A stretch of DNA of 64,000 bases from UBA695 sp042691655 (GTDB taxonomy: Bacteria; Verrucomicrobiota; Verrucomicrobiia; Chthoniobacterales; Chthoniobacteraceae): NCBI GenBank assembly GCA_042691655.1, contig CP170506.1, forward strand, positions 3,038,001 to 3,102,000, read 5' to 3'. The position numbers and the translations under genes are program-made. Positions 29,924 to 39,085 of the stretch are shown here, piece after piece; within the stretch, counting starts at the first letter, position 1, and each line of letters starts with the position of its first letter. A model generated the notes under the pieces. That model ran no database searches, was not told where the DNA came from, and was given only the letters and a program-made list of their open reading frames with translations.

Positions 29924-30925
29924 TCAGGACATCATTCGCTCCCACGGTTCATCGAGGCGCTCGCCGTGGCGAAGGCGTTCGCGCATCCGAGCCAGGCAGC
30001 GGTCCAGCTCCACCAGACGGCGGCAATTATCCCGCTCCTCGCGGGACGGCTCGATGACGTTTTGCACCGCGCCATTGCCGATCACCAGGCGGCGCGTGCC
30101 CGAGAGCGCCAGCAGCGGATCGTGCGTGGAGAGAAGCACGATCTTGCCCTTCTCGACGAAGAGATCGAGCGCGCGAAGGCGGTCCACCCCGGCGTTTTCG
30201 ATCTCGTCGATCAAGACCACGGGCTTGGGGCTCAAGTGGGCGGCATCGGCGATCATCAGCGCGCGGGACTGGCCGCCGCTGAGCTGCGTGAGCGGCGTGC
30301 CGGGGCCGAAGGGCTCCCCGGCCATGCCCACCGCCGCCTCCAGCACGCGGGTAATGGCCTCCTCCGGGTGATCCAGCGCGCGGCTCTCCGCATGCATCCG
30401 CAGGAAGTCCACCACGGTCAGGTCCATGACGAAATTCATGTTCTGCGAAATCTGCGCGACGATCTTTCCCTCGCCGGAAAAGCGGGCGTCCGGGTCGGGC
30501 GCGCAGCCGTCAATGAGGACCGTGCGGCCCGTCGGCGTATCGCCCTGCGCCATGCATTCGATATCGGCCAAGAGGCGGCTTTTGCCCGAGCCGGTGGGGC
30601 CCACAATGCAAATCACATCGCCCGCCCGAAAGCAGAGCGTGTGCTTTTCCTCGCGGCCGCTTTTGTCGCGGCCGGGCAGGATCTTTAGCTCCGAGAGCGC
30701 CTGCTCGCGCGGGGTGGCGTCGGCGGAAGCCAGGAAGGCCCCGAGGCCGTCGCGGAGCTGTTCGTAGCTCCAGCCGCTCTGCTCGCGCGTCTCCCACGGG
30801 AGCGCCTCCCAGTAGGCCTGCACCGAGGGCTCTGCCTGGCGCGAGGGGAAGTGGTTGAGCTGGAGAAAATCATCGCACCGGGGGTCGCCAAACGCTGGCT
30901 CCCCGGTAAGTGGAGTGGAAGTCAT
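29924..30925 (-). CDS. Stand-alone ABC-type ATPase (no permease)
   Basis: 333 residues. After a unique N-terminal 110 residues come Walker A GPTGSGKSRLLADI, a Q-loop region (VAQISQNMNFVMDLT), signature LSGGQSRALMIADAA, Walker B VVLIDEIENAGV and switch His in LSTHDPLL. No membrane partner is encoded nearby. One base separates it from the GTPase gene; with that gene and the signal-less binding protein it forms a three-gene operon. A chaperone or metallocentre-assembly ATPase is more likely than a transporter component, but the function is unknown. Confidence 0.82.
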   Translation of the reverse strand: MTSTPLTGEPAFGDPRCDDFLQLNHFPSRQAEPSVQAYWEALPWETREQSGWSYEQLRDGLGAFLASADATPREQALSELKILPGRDKSGREEKHTLCFRAGDVICIVGPTGSGKSRLLADIECMAQGDTPTGRTVLIDGCAPDPDARFSGEGKIVAQISQNMNFVMDLTVVDFLRMHAESRALDHPEEAITRVLEAAVGMAGEPFGPGTPLTQLSGGQSRALMIADAAHLSPKPVVLIDEIENAGVDRLRALDLFVEKGKIVLLSTHDPLLALSGTRRLVIGNGAVQNVIEPSREERDNCRRLVELDRCLARMRERLRHGERLDEPWERMMS

Positions 30926-30926
30926 A

Positions 30927-31616
30927 TCAATCAGGTATCGTCATTTTCCGAATAGTTCCGCTCTGGTAATCCTCGCCGATTTTCGTTTGGCCAAAGCAGT
31001 AGGAACAGACCGCGGAGGGAACCGAAAACCGCAATCTGCCGCCAGTGAGCGGGGCATCCTCCGGCGCTTTTTTCCAAAGCCGACTGACTTCCCAGGCCCC
31101 CTGCCCCGTGATGCCGTTGACAAACAGAATGCGCGCCTTGGCGTTCACCTGCCGGATGCGGAAGGCAAACACCTCGCGCTCCGCCTGGCTCACGATATCC
31201 CCCTTGGTCACCACCACGAGGTCAGCCGTTTTCAGCATCGGGCCAATCTTGCGCGGGGTCTCCACGCCGGAGAGATTATCGAGCACGCAGACCGCGTAAA
31301 AGCCCCGGATGTGCGGCGCGCAGCGGTTGCAGAGCCCGGCGCTCTCGCTAATTAAGAGATCGAGGCCGTGACGGCCGCCCCAGGCGAAGCAGTCCTCGAT
31401 ATTCGTGATGAAAAAGTGGTCCGGGCAGTAATTGCCCGAGAGCCCCGTGAGCACGGGAATCCCCTCGGCCTGAAAGGTTTCCGCATCGCGGCTTACGAGG
31501 CAGTCGAACTTAAGCACCCCCACGCGCAGCCCCTCCGAATGGAGGAAGCGGAGTGCCTTGGTAATCACAGCCGTCTTCCCGGAGGAAGGCGGCCCGGCAA
31601 CGGTGATCAGTTTCAC
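30927..31616 (-). CDS. UreG/HypB-like P-loop GTPase
   Basis: 229 residues from GTG 31616, whose GTGA overlaps the stop of the upstream gene; a longer frame start at 31889 lies inside that gene. P-loop GPPSSGKTAVITKAL, then SESAGLCNRCAP (CxxC), VCVLDNLSG and the TKGD specificity motif (VVVTKGDIV). A C-terminal CSYCFGQTK adds a second CxxC. These features fit the nickel/cobalt-type metallochaperone GTPases (HypB, UreG, CooC). The paired CxxC motifs suggest metal binding. Target enzyme unknown. Confidence 0.83.
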   Translation of the reverse strand: MKLITVAGPPSSGKTAVITKALRFLHSEGLRVGVLKFDCLVSRDAETFQAEGIPVLTGLSGNYCPDHFFITNIEDCFAWGGRHGLDLLISESAGLCNRCAPHIRGFYAVCVLDNLSGVETPRKIGPMLKTADLVVVTKGDIVSQAEREVFAFRIRQVNAKARILFVNGITGQGAWEVSRLWKKAPEDAPLTGGRLRFSVPSAVCSYCFGQTKIGEDYQSGTIRKMTIPD

Positions 31617-32641
31617 GCTTTGAAACCCCGTGTGAACACCGCGTTGAGCGGCACGCGCAGTTCGTTCATGTCGTGGCTGCGGATGTAGTCCCAGCCGAGC
31701 CACTTGAGCTTGCCCGGGAGCGCCGGAGTGCCCTTGCCGAAGTCGGCGGAAGGCGGAAAATGGACCGACACCATGAACTCCGCGCACTCCTGGCCCGTGA
31801 AGAAATCGAGCGCGACCTTGGCCGCCGGGTTCACCGCCGGTTTGCCCAGCAGAAAGAGCGGCATCGCCAGCACGCCCTCGGTGGGCCACACGAGCTGGGT
31901 CTGCTCCTTATGCGGATTTCCCGCCGCAAAGAACCACGGCACGACGTAAATCGCCGCGCCCTTGGGGCTGTCCGAACCGGCCGTGCGGGCCATCTCGGCG
32001 GCGCTCCAGAAGTCGCGAACGTTGCGCCCCAGCGCCTCCAACCCCTCTTCGCCAAATTCCTTATGGAAGTTGAACAGGACCACGTCGGAAATTTCGTCCT
32101 CCCACCCGCCGATGATCACATCCTTGCGGTAGACCGGGTTGAGGAGATCGGCCCAGGACGTCGGCACGGGGCGGCTGCCGAGGCGCTTTAAATCGACCAA
32201 AATGACGTACGGAAACACCCCGTAGATATGGTAGATGCCCAACGGATCGGCCATCCCGGCTTCCACGAATTCCGGTCGCAACTCCGGCACCGGCAGCGGG
32301 CCATAGACGCCCGTATCCACCCAGCGCTGAGTGAATTCCGGGCGAAAAATATCCGCGATCCCCCCCTCGGTAACCAGCGCGGGCAGCTCGGCCTCGGTTT
32401 CAATGCGCCAGAATTCGTCGTAGGGGTTCGTATCGCCGCAGCCTGAGGACATGTACCACTTCGGCTCCAGCCCGCCGGTAAGGCGCGCCTCCTCGTAGCG
32501 GCGGTGGAGGCGGCGGCGAATTTCGGAACGGATCGGGCACGGCGCGAAGCCGAGGTAATCCAGTTGGCGTCTTACGTCCGATTCCGACTCCGGAAATTCG
32601 GGCTCATCGTTTAGAAGGTCAATTTCGGTGCTTGTCGTCAT
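31613..32641 (-). CDS. Signal-less ABC-type solute-binding protein homolog
   Basis: 342 residues resembling ferric-type periplasmic binding proteins (SWADLLNPVYRKDVIIGG; GAAIYVVPWFFA; AKVALDFFTGQECAEFM). However, the N-terminus (MTTSTEIDLLNDEPEFPESE) is acidic and hydrophilic with no signal peptide, so the protein should stay in the cytoplasm. WYMSSGCGDTNPYDEFW contains a Cys near the ligand cleft. It is first in the operon with the GTPase and permease-less ATPase. It may bind an anion or metal inside the cell; the role is unknown. Confidence 0.82.
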   Translation of the reverse strand: MTTSTEIDLLNDEPEFPESESDVRRQLDYLGFAPCPIRSEIRRRLHRRYEEARLTGGLEPKWYMSSGCGDTNPYDEFWRIETEAELPALVTEGGIADIFRPEFTQRWVDTGVYGPLPVPELRPEFVEAGMADPLGIYHIYGVFPYVILVDLKRLGSRPVPTSWADLLNPVYRKDVIIGGWEDEISDVVLFNFHKEFGEEGLEALGRNVRDFWSAAEMARTAGSDSPKGAAIYVVPWFFAAGNPHKEQTQLVWPTEGVLAMPLFLLGKPAVNPAAKVALDFFTGQECAEFMVSVHFPPSADFGKGTPALPGKLKWLGWDYIRSHDMNELRVPLNAVFTRGFKA

Positions 32642-32862
32642 AAAAAATAAAGGTGACGGAAAAAATCGGGTTTCCGCCGGACGTTGTGGGCATTAGCAAT
32701 ATTCGTGCCGGATGTTGAGCAGAGGTTACATTGTCATGGATACGTGACAAGGCCGGACCCCTCCGGCGTCACCCGTTCGGCATGCGATCATCTCACAATT
32801 TCCCGAAACCGGACAGCCCTCATCCTTTACAGTGTAGCAAAGCTTTGTCATATTGCCGCACC
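32642..32862. promoter_or_regulatory. Divergent control region between the GTPase module and HTH-PBP regulator
   Basis: 221 bp with no gene. It contains TTGTCA-N8-TGACAA (32731-32736 and 32745-32750), a CCGGACCCCTCCGG foldback and GCAAAGCTTTGT near the regulator start. Any of these could be an operator for the adjacent regulator. Confidence 0.4.
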
Positions 32863-33957
32863 ATGACCGAGCCAACCTGTGTGTGCCACGTCGGAGCGCT
32901 CCGGGAGCGGCTGGGAATTTCCCAAGCCGAACTTGCCCGGCGCGCTGGGCTGAGCCGTCAGCTTGTCAATATGGTGGAGCGCGGGCGCATCGTCCCCTCG
33001 GTCCTCACCGCCCTGGCTCTGGCCGACGCGCTGCAATGCACCGTGCCCGATCTGTTCCAGAAACCGCAGACCGATCACCCGCTCGAAGTCACCCTCTCCT
33101 CCTCGGTCCACTCCCCTGAAGGCCCCGTGCGCCTGGCCTTGGTGGGGGAGCGCTGGATCGCCATTCCCGTGGCCGGTTCGGAAGCCGCCGGGTTCGGCGA
33201 AGCCGACGGGGACCTGGTGGCGCGCCGGGGGAACTCCGGCTCCGTGAAGATTTTGCAGCCCGAGGCGCAACTGCGCCAAAACATCCTCGTGGCCGGGTGC
33301 GACCCCGCCCTCGGCATCGTCCGGGACCTCTGGAGGACCAGCCACGGCGAGGGCCGGGTGCGCTGGCAGAACCTTTCGAGCACCGCCGCGATCAAAGCCC
33401 TCGCGGCTGGGGAAGCCCACATCGCGGGCGTCCATTTCCCCGATGAAAAGGCGGAGCAGCGCGCTTTGAAAACACTCGGCACCGAAGCCGTCGTGGTCCG
33501 TTTCGCCCGTTGGGAGCAGGGCTGGATGATCCGCCGGGGCAACCCGCTCGGCTTCCGCTCCGTGGAGGACCTGGCCTCCAACCGCGTCCGTTTCCTCAAC
33601 CGCGTGGACGGTTCCGGCAGCCGCCTCCTCATCGATGGCCTCCTGGAAAAAGCGGGCGTACCTCCCTCGGAAGTGCCGCTCTACTCCACCGTGGCCTCCA
33701 GCCATTTCGATTGCGCCGGGGCGATCCGCGAGGGGCGCGCCGACGTGGCCATGGGGCTCAAAGCCGTGGCCGAATCGTGCGATCTCGACTTTCTCCCCGT
33801 CCAGGAAGTGGCCTTCGACCTGATCATCCCCAAGACCCTGCTCGACTTCGCCCCCGTGGCCAAGCTCCTCGACTTCCTGCAAAACCGGGACTTCCGCCGC
33901 CAGCTCGACGGCCTCCCCGGCTACGGCACCAAGGAAACCGGCAAGATCGTTTCGTAA
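32863..33957 (+). CDS. HTH (XRE) plus periplasmic-binding-like domain regulator
   Basis: 364 residues from ATG 32863. Residues about 10-65 form an XRE-type helix-turn-helix (RLGISQAELARRAGLSRQLVNMVERG). Residues about 120-345 are a PBP-like ligand-binding domain (NILVAGCDPALGIVRDLW; RFLNRVDGSGSRLLIDGLL; REGRADVAMGLKAVAE; SCDLDFLPVQEVAFDLIIP). This domain pair is known from regulators proposed to sense molybdate/tungstate-like anions or molybdopterin-related ligands. It is divergent from the three-gene module and probably controls it. Confidence 0.86.
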   Translation: MTEPTCVCHVGALRERLGISQAELARRAGLSRQLVNMVERGRIVPSVLTALALADALQCTVPDLFQKPQTDHPLEVTLSSSVHSPEGPVRLALVGERWIAIPVAGSEAAGFGEADGDLVARRGNSGSVKILQPEAQLRQNILVAGCDPALGIVRDLWRTSHGEGRVRWQNLSSTAAIKALAAGEAHIAGVHFPDEKAEQRALKTLGTEAVVVRFARWEQGWMIRRGNPLGFRSVEDLASNRVRFLNRVDGSGSRLLIDGLLEKAGVPPSEVPLYSTVASSHFDCAGAIREGRADVAMGLKAVAESCDLDFLPVQEVAFDLIIPKTLLDFAPVAKLLDFLQNRDFRRQLDGLPGYGTKETGKIVS

Positions 33958-34048
33958 CCGCCGTTTTTACGGTTACTTGGATTAATCAGGAACTCAGGAA
34001 CTCAGGAAAATACAGAGATTCTTTTCCTGAGTTCCTGAGTTCCTGATT
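33953..34048. terminator. Tandem hairpins between convergent genes
   Basis: A first hairpin GTAACCG-N9-CGGTTAC overlaps the regulator stop. It is followed by a 27-bp perfect inverted repeat (33984-34010 with 34022-34048, 11-nt loop) made of repeated AGGAACTC units. The T-run TGTTTTTGTG follows on the plus strand. It sits between convergent genes ending at 33957 and 34068, so a bidirectional terminator or REP-type element fits. Confidence 0.65.
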
Positions 34049-34067
34049 TGTTTTTGTGTAACCGGTA

Positions 34068-35789
34068 TTACGCGCCGGTTTTTTCAGGGAGCTTCATGAA
34101 CGCCGCCACCGCCTTGTGTACCGAGGGGTAGAAGCTCCCCTCGCCCAGGTCGTGCGTCACCCCGGCGCGCTGGAGGGTTTCCCGCAACGGCCGGTTGGCC
34201 CGGGCGATTTTGAGCGCGATCCCCTTTGCCTCCAGCTCCTCCTTCAGGGCCATGAACGCCTCCGAAGCCGTCACGTCCACGTCCGTCACCGCCTGGGCGT
34301 CGAGCACAAACCAACGCACCGGCCCGGGGCTCCGTTCGATGAGCGACCGCACGCGTTCGCAGAAGTAGCCCGCATTGGAAAAAAGCAGCGGCGCATAAAA
34401 GCGGTAGGCAATGAGCCCGGGGACCGTCTCCCCCGTGAAGTTCTCCCCCACGTCGTGGAACCCCCGGCCCGGCACCTCCTGCAACACCGCGTCCACGGGC
34501 CGCGAAATGCGGTTGATCAACCCGATCAGCGAAACCGTCACCCCAAGGAGAATCCCGGGGATCACCCCGCCCACCAGCACCCCGAGCGTGGTCAGCGCCG
34601 CCAGCATGCTGGACCTCGGGTAGTACCGGTAAATACGCCGCATCACGTCAAACTCCACCAGGCCGAACCCGGCGTAGATCAGCATCGCCGCCAGCGCGGC
34701 CACCGGCAGCAGGGCGATAAGCGGCGTCAGAAAAAGCAGGAACACCGCGAGCGTCGCCGCCGCCACGAGGCTGACCAGCGGTGTCTTCCCGCCCGCCTCG
34801 TCGCTGAGCGTCGTGCGCGCCTGGCTGCCCGTCACCGCAAAGCCCTGGAAGAGCCCGGTCACGACATCCGCCACGCCCAGCGCCGTCAACTCCCGGTTCG
34901 CGTCCACCTCGTAGTGGTTTTTCTCCGCGAACGCCTTGGCCAGCAGGATGCACTCCGTGTACGTCAGCAGCGCCACGCCGATGCACGCGGGGAAAAGCGC
35001 GTGCACATCGCGCAGCGTCACCCCGGGCCAGGCGAAGCCCGGCAGCCCCCGGGGGACCATCCCCACTACGGCCACCCCGTGCTTCTCCAGCCCCAAAGCC
35101 CACGAAAGCGCGATCGCCGCCACACACGCCACCAGCGTCGCCGGAACCTTCGGGGCAAAACGGCGCAAACCCAGCAATAGAACAAGGAACCCCGCACCCA
35201 CGGCCAGCGTCGGCCCATGCGTCTCGGGCAGCCGCCCCGCCAGCTCCGAGAGCAGCGGGAAAAAATCCAGGTGCCTGGGCACAATGCCAAAGAGCTTCCC
35301 CACTTGCGAAGCCATCAAAATGAGCGCCGCCCCCGTCATGTAGCCCACCAGCACCGGCTTGGAAAAGAAATCCGCCACCGCCCCGAATTTCGCCCGGCCC
35401 CCCAGGAACAGGAACACGCCGCTCAACACCGCGACCACCGCCGAAAGCGCCGCCGCCCGCCCCGCGTCACCCCCCGCGAGCGGCCCCACCGCACTCGCGA
35501 TCAGCAGCGAAATGGCGATATCCGGCCCGACGATCACCTGGCGCGAACTGCCAAAAAGCGGGTAGACCAGCAGCGGGACCAATGCGGCGTAGAGCCCGTA
35601 CTGCGGCGGGATCCCGATCAGCCCCGCATAGGCGATCACCGAGGGGATCATCACGAGGCAGACCGTCACCCCCGCCACGATATCGCCCCAAAGCCAGGCG
35701 CGCCGATATCCGCGAAAAAGAGCCAGCCCCGGGAAACAGCGCAGCCAACGGCTCGGGATCGGAAAAGGCGTCGGGAGTTCGTCATTCAT
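34068..35789 (-). CDS. SulP family anion permease with STAS domain
   Basis: 573 residues. About 11-12 membrane helices start with GDIVAGVTVCLVMIPSVIAYAGLIGIPPQYGLYAALVPLLVYPLFGSSRQ, abbreviated here by its GDIVAG and GIPPQYGLYAA motifs. A PVLVGYMTGAAL segment follows, then VTGSQARTTLSDEAGG. The C-terminal STAS domain spans about residues 445-555 (WFVLDAQAVTDVDVTASEAF). SulP proteins exchange or import sulfate, bicarbonate, molybdate or other anions. The proximity to a possible molybdate-type regulator is suggestive only. Confidence 0.93.
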   Translation of the reverse strand: MNDELPTPFPIPSRWLRCFPGLALFRGYRRAWLWGDIVAGVTVCLVMIPSVIAYAGLIGIPPQYGLYAALVPLLVYPLFGSSRQVIVGPDIAISLLIASAVGPLAGGDAGRAAALSAVVAVLSGVFLFLGGRAKFGAVADFFSKPVLVGYMTGAALILMASQVGKLFGIVPRHLDFFPLLSELAGRLPETHGPTLAVGAGFLVLLLGLRRFAPKVPATLVACVAAIALSWALGLEKHGVAVVGMVPRGLPGFAWPGVTLRDVHALFPACIGVALLTYTECILLAKAFAEKNHYEVDANRELTALGVADVVTGLFQGFAVTGSQARTTLSDEAGGKTPLVSLVAAATLAVFLLFLTPLIALLPVAALAAMLIYAGFGLVEFDVMRRIYRYYPRSSMLAALTTLGVLVGGVIPGILLGVTVSLIGLINRISRPVDAVLQEVPGRGFHDVGENFTGETVPGLIAYRFYAPLLFSNAGYFCERVRSLIERSPGPVRWFVLDAQAVTDVDVTASEAFMALKEELEAKGIALKIARANRPLRETLQRAGVTHDLGEGSFYPSVHKAVAAFMKLPEKTGA

Positions 35790-35846
35790 CGCTCAAAAGG
35801 AAACGTACTCCCTTTTATATAAGCGCCCCAGCCAAAAAGAGAACCG

Positions 35847-36401
35847 TTACACCCCGCCCCGCCCCGCCCTTTCATCCCAGAGCCTGCGGGCCAGCCGCGC
35901 CGCCTCCTCGAACGTGGCGGGAATCTCCAACGGCCCGCCGGAATCCGTCACGGCATTGACCATCATCAAATTGTCGGCCATCGCCCCGAAATCCTCGATT
36001 TGGAAAGGCCACGGAGCGCCCTGCGCCCCCAGAAACGCCCCCACTCTCTCGGAAAACCGGCGGCGATCCGGCGTGTAGCCCAGAACGATCTTCCCCAGCG
36101 CCCGGCCGTAGCCCATTTCATAGGCCGTCCCCACGTCCATGCTCGGCCCGTGCCACGGCTCCATATTGGCGATGACGATATCGCACCCCCTCATCATCGC
36201 CTCATTAGCCTGCCCGATGCGCAGCGCAAGCGCCTCCGGGGAGAGCCCAGCCGGGTCAACAATCTGATCCAGGGGAAACACCCCCTCCATCCCCAACCCG
36301 GCAAGGATCTTCTTCTTTTCAGCGGCCGCCTTCATCGGTTCCGGGTAAAAAACGTCCGGACCGGCAAGGTAAACACGGGCGAGCGGGCAGGGATTCGTCA
36401 T
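35847..36401 (-). CDS. Nucleoside 2-deoxyribosyltransferase family protein
   Basis: 184 residues from ATG 36401 (MTNPCPLAR); longer starts upstream have poor context. It has VYLAGPDVFYPEP at the N-terminus, a DIVIANMEPWHGPSMDVGTAYEMGYG segment whose Asp and Glu are the expected catalytic residues, and DNLMMVNAV near the end. The family transfers 2-deoxyribose between bases, or hydrolyses damaged nucleotides in some members. It stands alone, divergent from the fucosidase gene. Confidence 0.88.
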   Translation of the reverse strand: MTNPCPLARVYLAGPDVFYPEPMKAAAEKKKILAGLGMEGVFPLDQIVDPAGLSPEALALRIGQANEAMMRGCDIVIANMEPWHGPSMDVGTAYEMGYGRALGKIVLGYTPDRRRFSERVGAFLGAQGAPWPFQIEDFGAMADNLMMVNAVTDSGGPLEIPATFEEAARLARRLWDERAGRGGV

Positions 36402-36497
36402 CGCGCCACCGTAGCTTATTTCCCGTGAAATGGAATCCCGTAACATTCCCCGGGAAAAGCTTGCAAGGCGTTGCATAGAAAAATTAAATCGCACCCC

Positions 36498-38885
36498 ATG
36501 AATTCATCTTCGGATCGCCTGTGGTACACCAGCGAAGCAGGCCAGGACTGGAACCGCGCCTTGCCCATCGGAAACGGACGCCTCGGAGCGATGGTTTTCG
36601 GCAACGTGATCAACGAGCGCGTTCAGCTCAACGAAGACACCGTTTGGAACGGCGGTCCCCGCGACCGGATCAACCCGAGCGCCCGGCGTTACCTGCCGGA
36701 AATCCAGCAGTTCCTGCGCGAAGGGCGCCTGGCAGAAGCCAACGCGCTCACCAACGACGCCCTGGCCGGTATCCCCGACAGCATGCGGTGTTACGAACCG
36801 CTGGCCGATCTCCTCATCAGCTTCGAACATGCCGGAGTTGACGTACACCCCACCAACCTCGACCAAACCGCCGCCAACCAGGAGGCCCAGTTCGACGCCG
36901 GGTTACTGACTCACTACGCCCGCGAGCTCGACCTCACCCAGGGGATCGCAAAAGTCGCCTACACCCTGGGCGGCATCGACTACACGCGCACGCTCATTGC
37001 CAGCCCCGTGGACGGCGTCATCGCCATTCGGCTGGAGGCCTCCACACCCGGCTCTATCTCGCTGCGCCTCCACCTCGAACGCGGCCCGCACGAAAGCTAC
37101 TCCACCCGTTACGCCGACACCTCCCGGGGCTACGACGACCGCCGTCTGCTGCTCAGCGGAAAAGCCGGTGGGGAAGGCGGCGTCGGCTTCGCGGCGCACC
37201 TCCAGGCCCTGCCCGAAGGCGGTGAAACCCTCATTATCGGCGAAACGCTCGTGATTCGAAAAGCCAACGCCGTCACGCTCCTCTTCGCCGCCGCCACCAC
37301 CTTCCGCCACGCCGATCCCGCCGCCCAGAGCATCGAACAGACCCGGCGCGCCGCCTCGAAAAGCTGGCCCACGCTCTTGGCCGACCATGTGAGCGCGTTC
37401 CGGAGCTTCTCCGACCGCGTACAGCTCGACTTAGGGAGCACCGCAACCAGTACCTTGCCCACCGACCAGCGCCTGGCCCGCCTCCTTGCGGGCGAAACCG
37501 ACCCCGCCCTGGCCGCGCTCTACTTTAACTTTGGCCGTTACCTGACAATTTCCGCGAGCTGGCCCGGCAGCCTCCCCGCCAATCTCCAGGGCATCTGGAA
37601 CCAGGAGTTCTGGCCCGCGTGGGGGGCCAAATACACCGTCAACATCAACACCGAGATGAACTACTGGCCGGTGGAAGTCGCCAACCTGGCGGAATGCCAC
37701 CAGCCGCTCTTCGACCTCATGGAGCGCGTGGCCGAATCCGGCCGCAAAACCGCCCGCGAGATGTACGGCTGCGGCGGTTTCGTGGCCCACCACAACACCG
37801 ACCTCTGGGCCGACACCTGCCCCACCGACCGCAACCTCGCCGCCTCCTACTGGCTCATGGGCGGGGCCTGGCTCTCGCTGCACCTCTGGGAGCATTACCG
37901 CTTTGGCGGCGACCTCGCGTTCCTCAAAAAAGCCTACCCGATCCTCAAGGACGCCAGCCTGTTTTTCCTCGATTTCCTGATCGAAGACGCCCGGGGCCGC
38001 CTGATCGTCTCCCCCACCGCCTCGCCGGAAAACCTCTACCGCCTGCCCAACGGCGAATGCGGCGTGCTCTCCGCGGGCAGCAGCATGGACAGCCAGATCC
38101 TCACCCAGCTCTTTAGCGCGACCCGGAGCGCCGCGCGCCAACTCGGCGAAGACGGCGAATTCCGGGCGCGGCTCCAGGCCGCCCAGGACCGCCTGCCCAA
38201 GCCCACTGTGGGAAGCGACGGACGCCTCCTGGAATGGCCCGAGGAATACGAGGAATTCGACCTCCAGCACCGGCACGTCTCCCACGCCTTCGCCCTCTTC
38301 CCCGGCAGCACCATCACCCCGGGCCAAACGCCCGAACTCGCCCGGGCGCTGCGCAAAACCCTGGAAGTCCGGGGCGACGAAGGCACCGGCTGGTGCATGG
38401 CCTGGAAGTGCTGCCTCTGGGCGCGCCTGGGCGACGGCAACCACGCCTATACTCTTTTAAAAAACCTACTGACGCCGGTAGACAAGGCCTCGCAGGGCAG
38501 TAATACCACAGCCTATGAAGGTGGCGGCTCGTATCCAAACCTCTTCTGCGCCCATCCCCCCTTCCAGATCGACGGCAACTTCGGAGGCACCGCCGCCATT
38601 GCCGAAATGCTCCTGCAAAGCCACGAGACCCGGCCCGACAGCGGCACGGGCGAGGAAATCCCCGTGCTCCACCTGCTCCCGGCCCTCCCAGACGCCTGGC
38701 CTGAGGGCTCCGTGAGCGGCTTCCGCGCCCGGGGCGGCTTTGAGCTGAGCTTCGCCTGGCAGACCCGCGCCGTCCGTCAATGCACCGTGCGCTCAGAGAA
38801 AGGTGGCCGCTGCCTCGTTCGCCACGGCGAAGCCTTCCGCCCCGTCGAGCTTCCGCCCGGTGGCGCAATCGAGCTGAGCTTTTAA
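36498..38885 (+). CDS. GH95 alpha-L-fucosidase / alpha-L-galactosidase
   Basis: 795 residues from ATG 36498; a TTG frame start at 36471 is less likely. GH95 features are DWNRALPIGNGRLGAMVFGN, LNEDTVWNGGP, NINTEMNYWP (Asn382, Asn384), the probable general acid Glu511 in SPTASPEN, and Asp692 in FQIDGNFGG. Length is near the family norm. No signal peptide, so it acts on imported oligosaccharides. It inverts and releases L-fucose (or L-galactose), which would feed the oxidation operon at 14-17 kb. Confidence 0.94.
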   Translation: MNSSSDRLWYTSEAGQDWNRALPIGNGRLGAMVFGNVINERVQLNEDTVWNGGPRDRINPSARRYLPEIQQFLREGRLAEANALTNDALAGIPDSMRCYEPLADLLISFEHAGVDVHPTNLDQTAANQEAQFDAGLLTHYARELDLTQGIAKVAYTLGGIDYTRTLIASPVDGVIAIRLEASTPGSISLRLHLERGPHESYSTRYADTSRGYDDRRLLLSGKAGGEGGVGFAAHLQALPEGGETLIIGETLVIRKANAVTLLFAAATTFRHADPAAQSIEQTRRAASKSWPTLLADHVSAFRSFSDRVQLDLGSTATSTLPTDQRLARLLAGETDPALAALYFNFGRYLTISASWPGSLPANLQGIWNQEFWPAWGAKYTVNINTEMNYWPVEVANLAECHQPLFDLMERVAESGRKTAREMYGCGGFVAHHNTDLWADTCPTDRNLAASYWLMGGAWLSLHLWEHYRFGGDLAFLKKAYPILKDASLFFLDFLIEDARGRLIVSPTASPENLYRLPNGECGVLSAGSSMDSQILTQLFSATRSAARQLGEDGEFRARLQAAQDRLPKPTVGSDGRLLEWPEEYEEFDLQHRHVSHAFALFPGSTITPGQTPELARALRKTLEVRGDEGTGWCMAWKCCLWARLGDGNHAYTLLKNLLTPVDKASQGSNTTAYEGGGSYPNLFCAHPPFQIDGNFGGTAAIAEMLLQSHETRPDSGTGEEIPVLHLLPALPDAWPEGSVSGFRARGGFELSFAWQTRAVRQCTVRSEKGGRCLVRHGEAFRPVELPPGGAIELSF

Positions 38886-38916
38886 GACCTAACGCGTCTT
38901 CATTGCGCTCTCTGCT

Positions 38917-38945
38917 CTCGTTCCCAAGTTAAACTCGGGAACGAG
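38917..38945. terminator. Hairpin after the GH95 gene (CTCGTTCCC-type repeat)
   Basis: CTCGTTCCC (38917-38925) pairs with GGGAACGAG (38937-38945). This CTCGTTCCC...GGGAACGAG word is a common dispersed hairpin in several phyla (recall). It lies 32 bp past the fucosidase stop. No U-tract, so termination is only possible, not shown. Confidence 0.5.
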
Positions 38946-38960
38946 CTCCGCAAGACTAAG

Positions 38961-39085
38961 AGCTTATCCGTAAATCGACATGGAGACAGGTGCGAACAAG
39001 TTTTGGTGAATGGCGACGCCGAGAGCGGCGGCGGCAGACGCCGAAAATCGTTCGCGGATGGCCCATGGTTATTGACAGATAAGCT
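38961..39085. mobile_element. 125-bp MITE-like element with 5-bp target duplication
   Basis: The ends are AGCTTATC...GATAAGCT; the outer 23 bp match as inverted repeats at 18 of 23 positions (38961-38983 with 39063-39085). A perfect direct repeat CTAAG flanks the element (38956-38960 and 39086-39090). It has no open reading frame. Inner sequences also tend to pair (GCGAAC with GTTCGC), giving a foldback. The mobilising transposase is not in this window. The following bases to 39376 hold only short foldbacks and no gene. Confidence 0.75.

Noticed and set aside
36471..36497. TTG start for the GH95 gene
   Set aside because: ATG 36498 gives a normal GH95 N-terminus; the nine extra residues have no family support.
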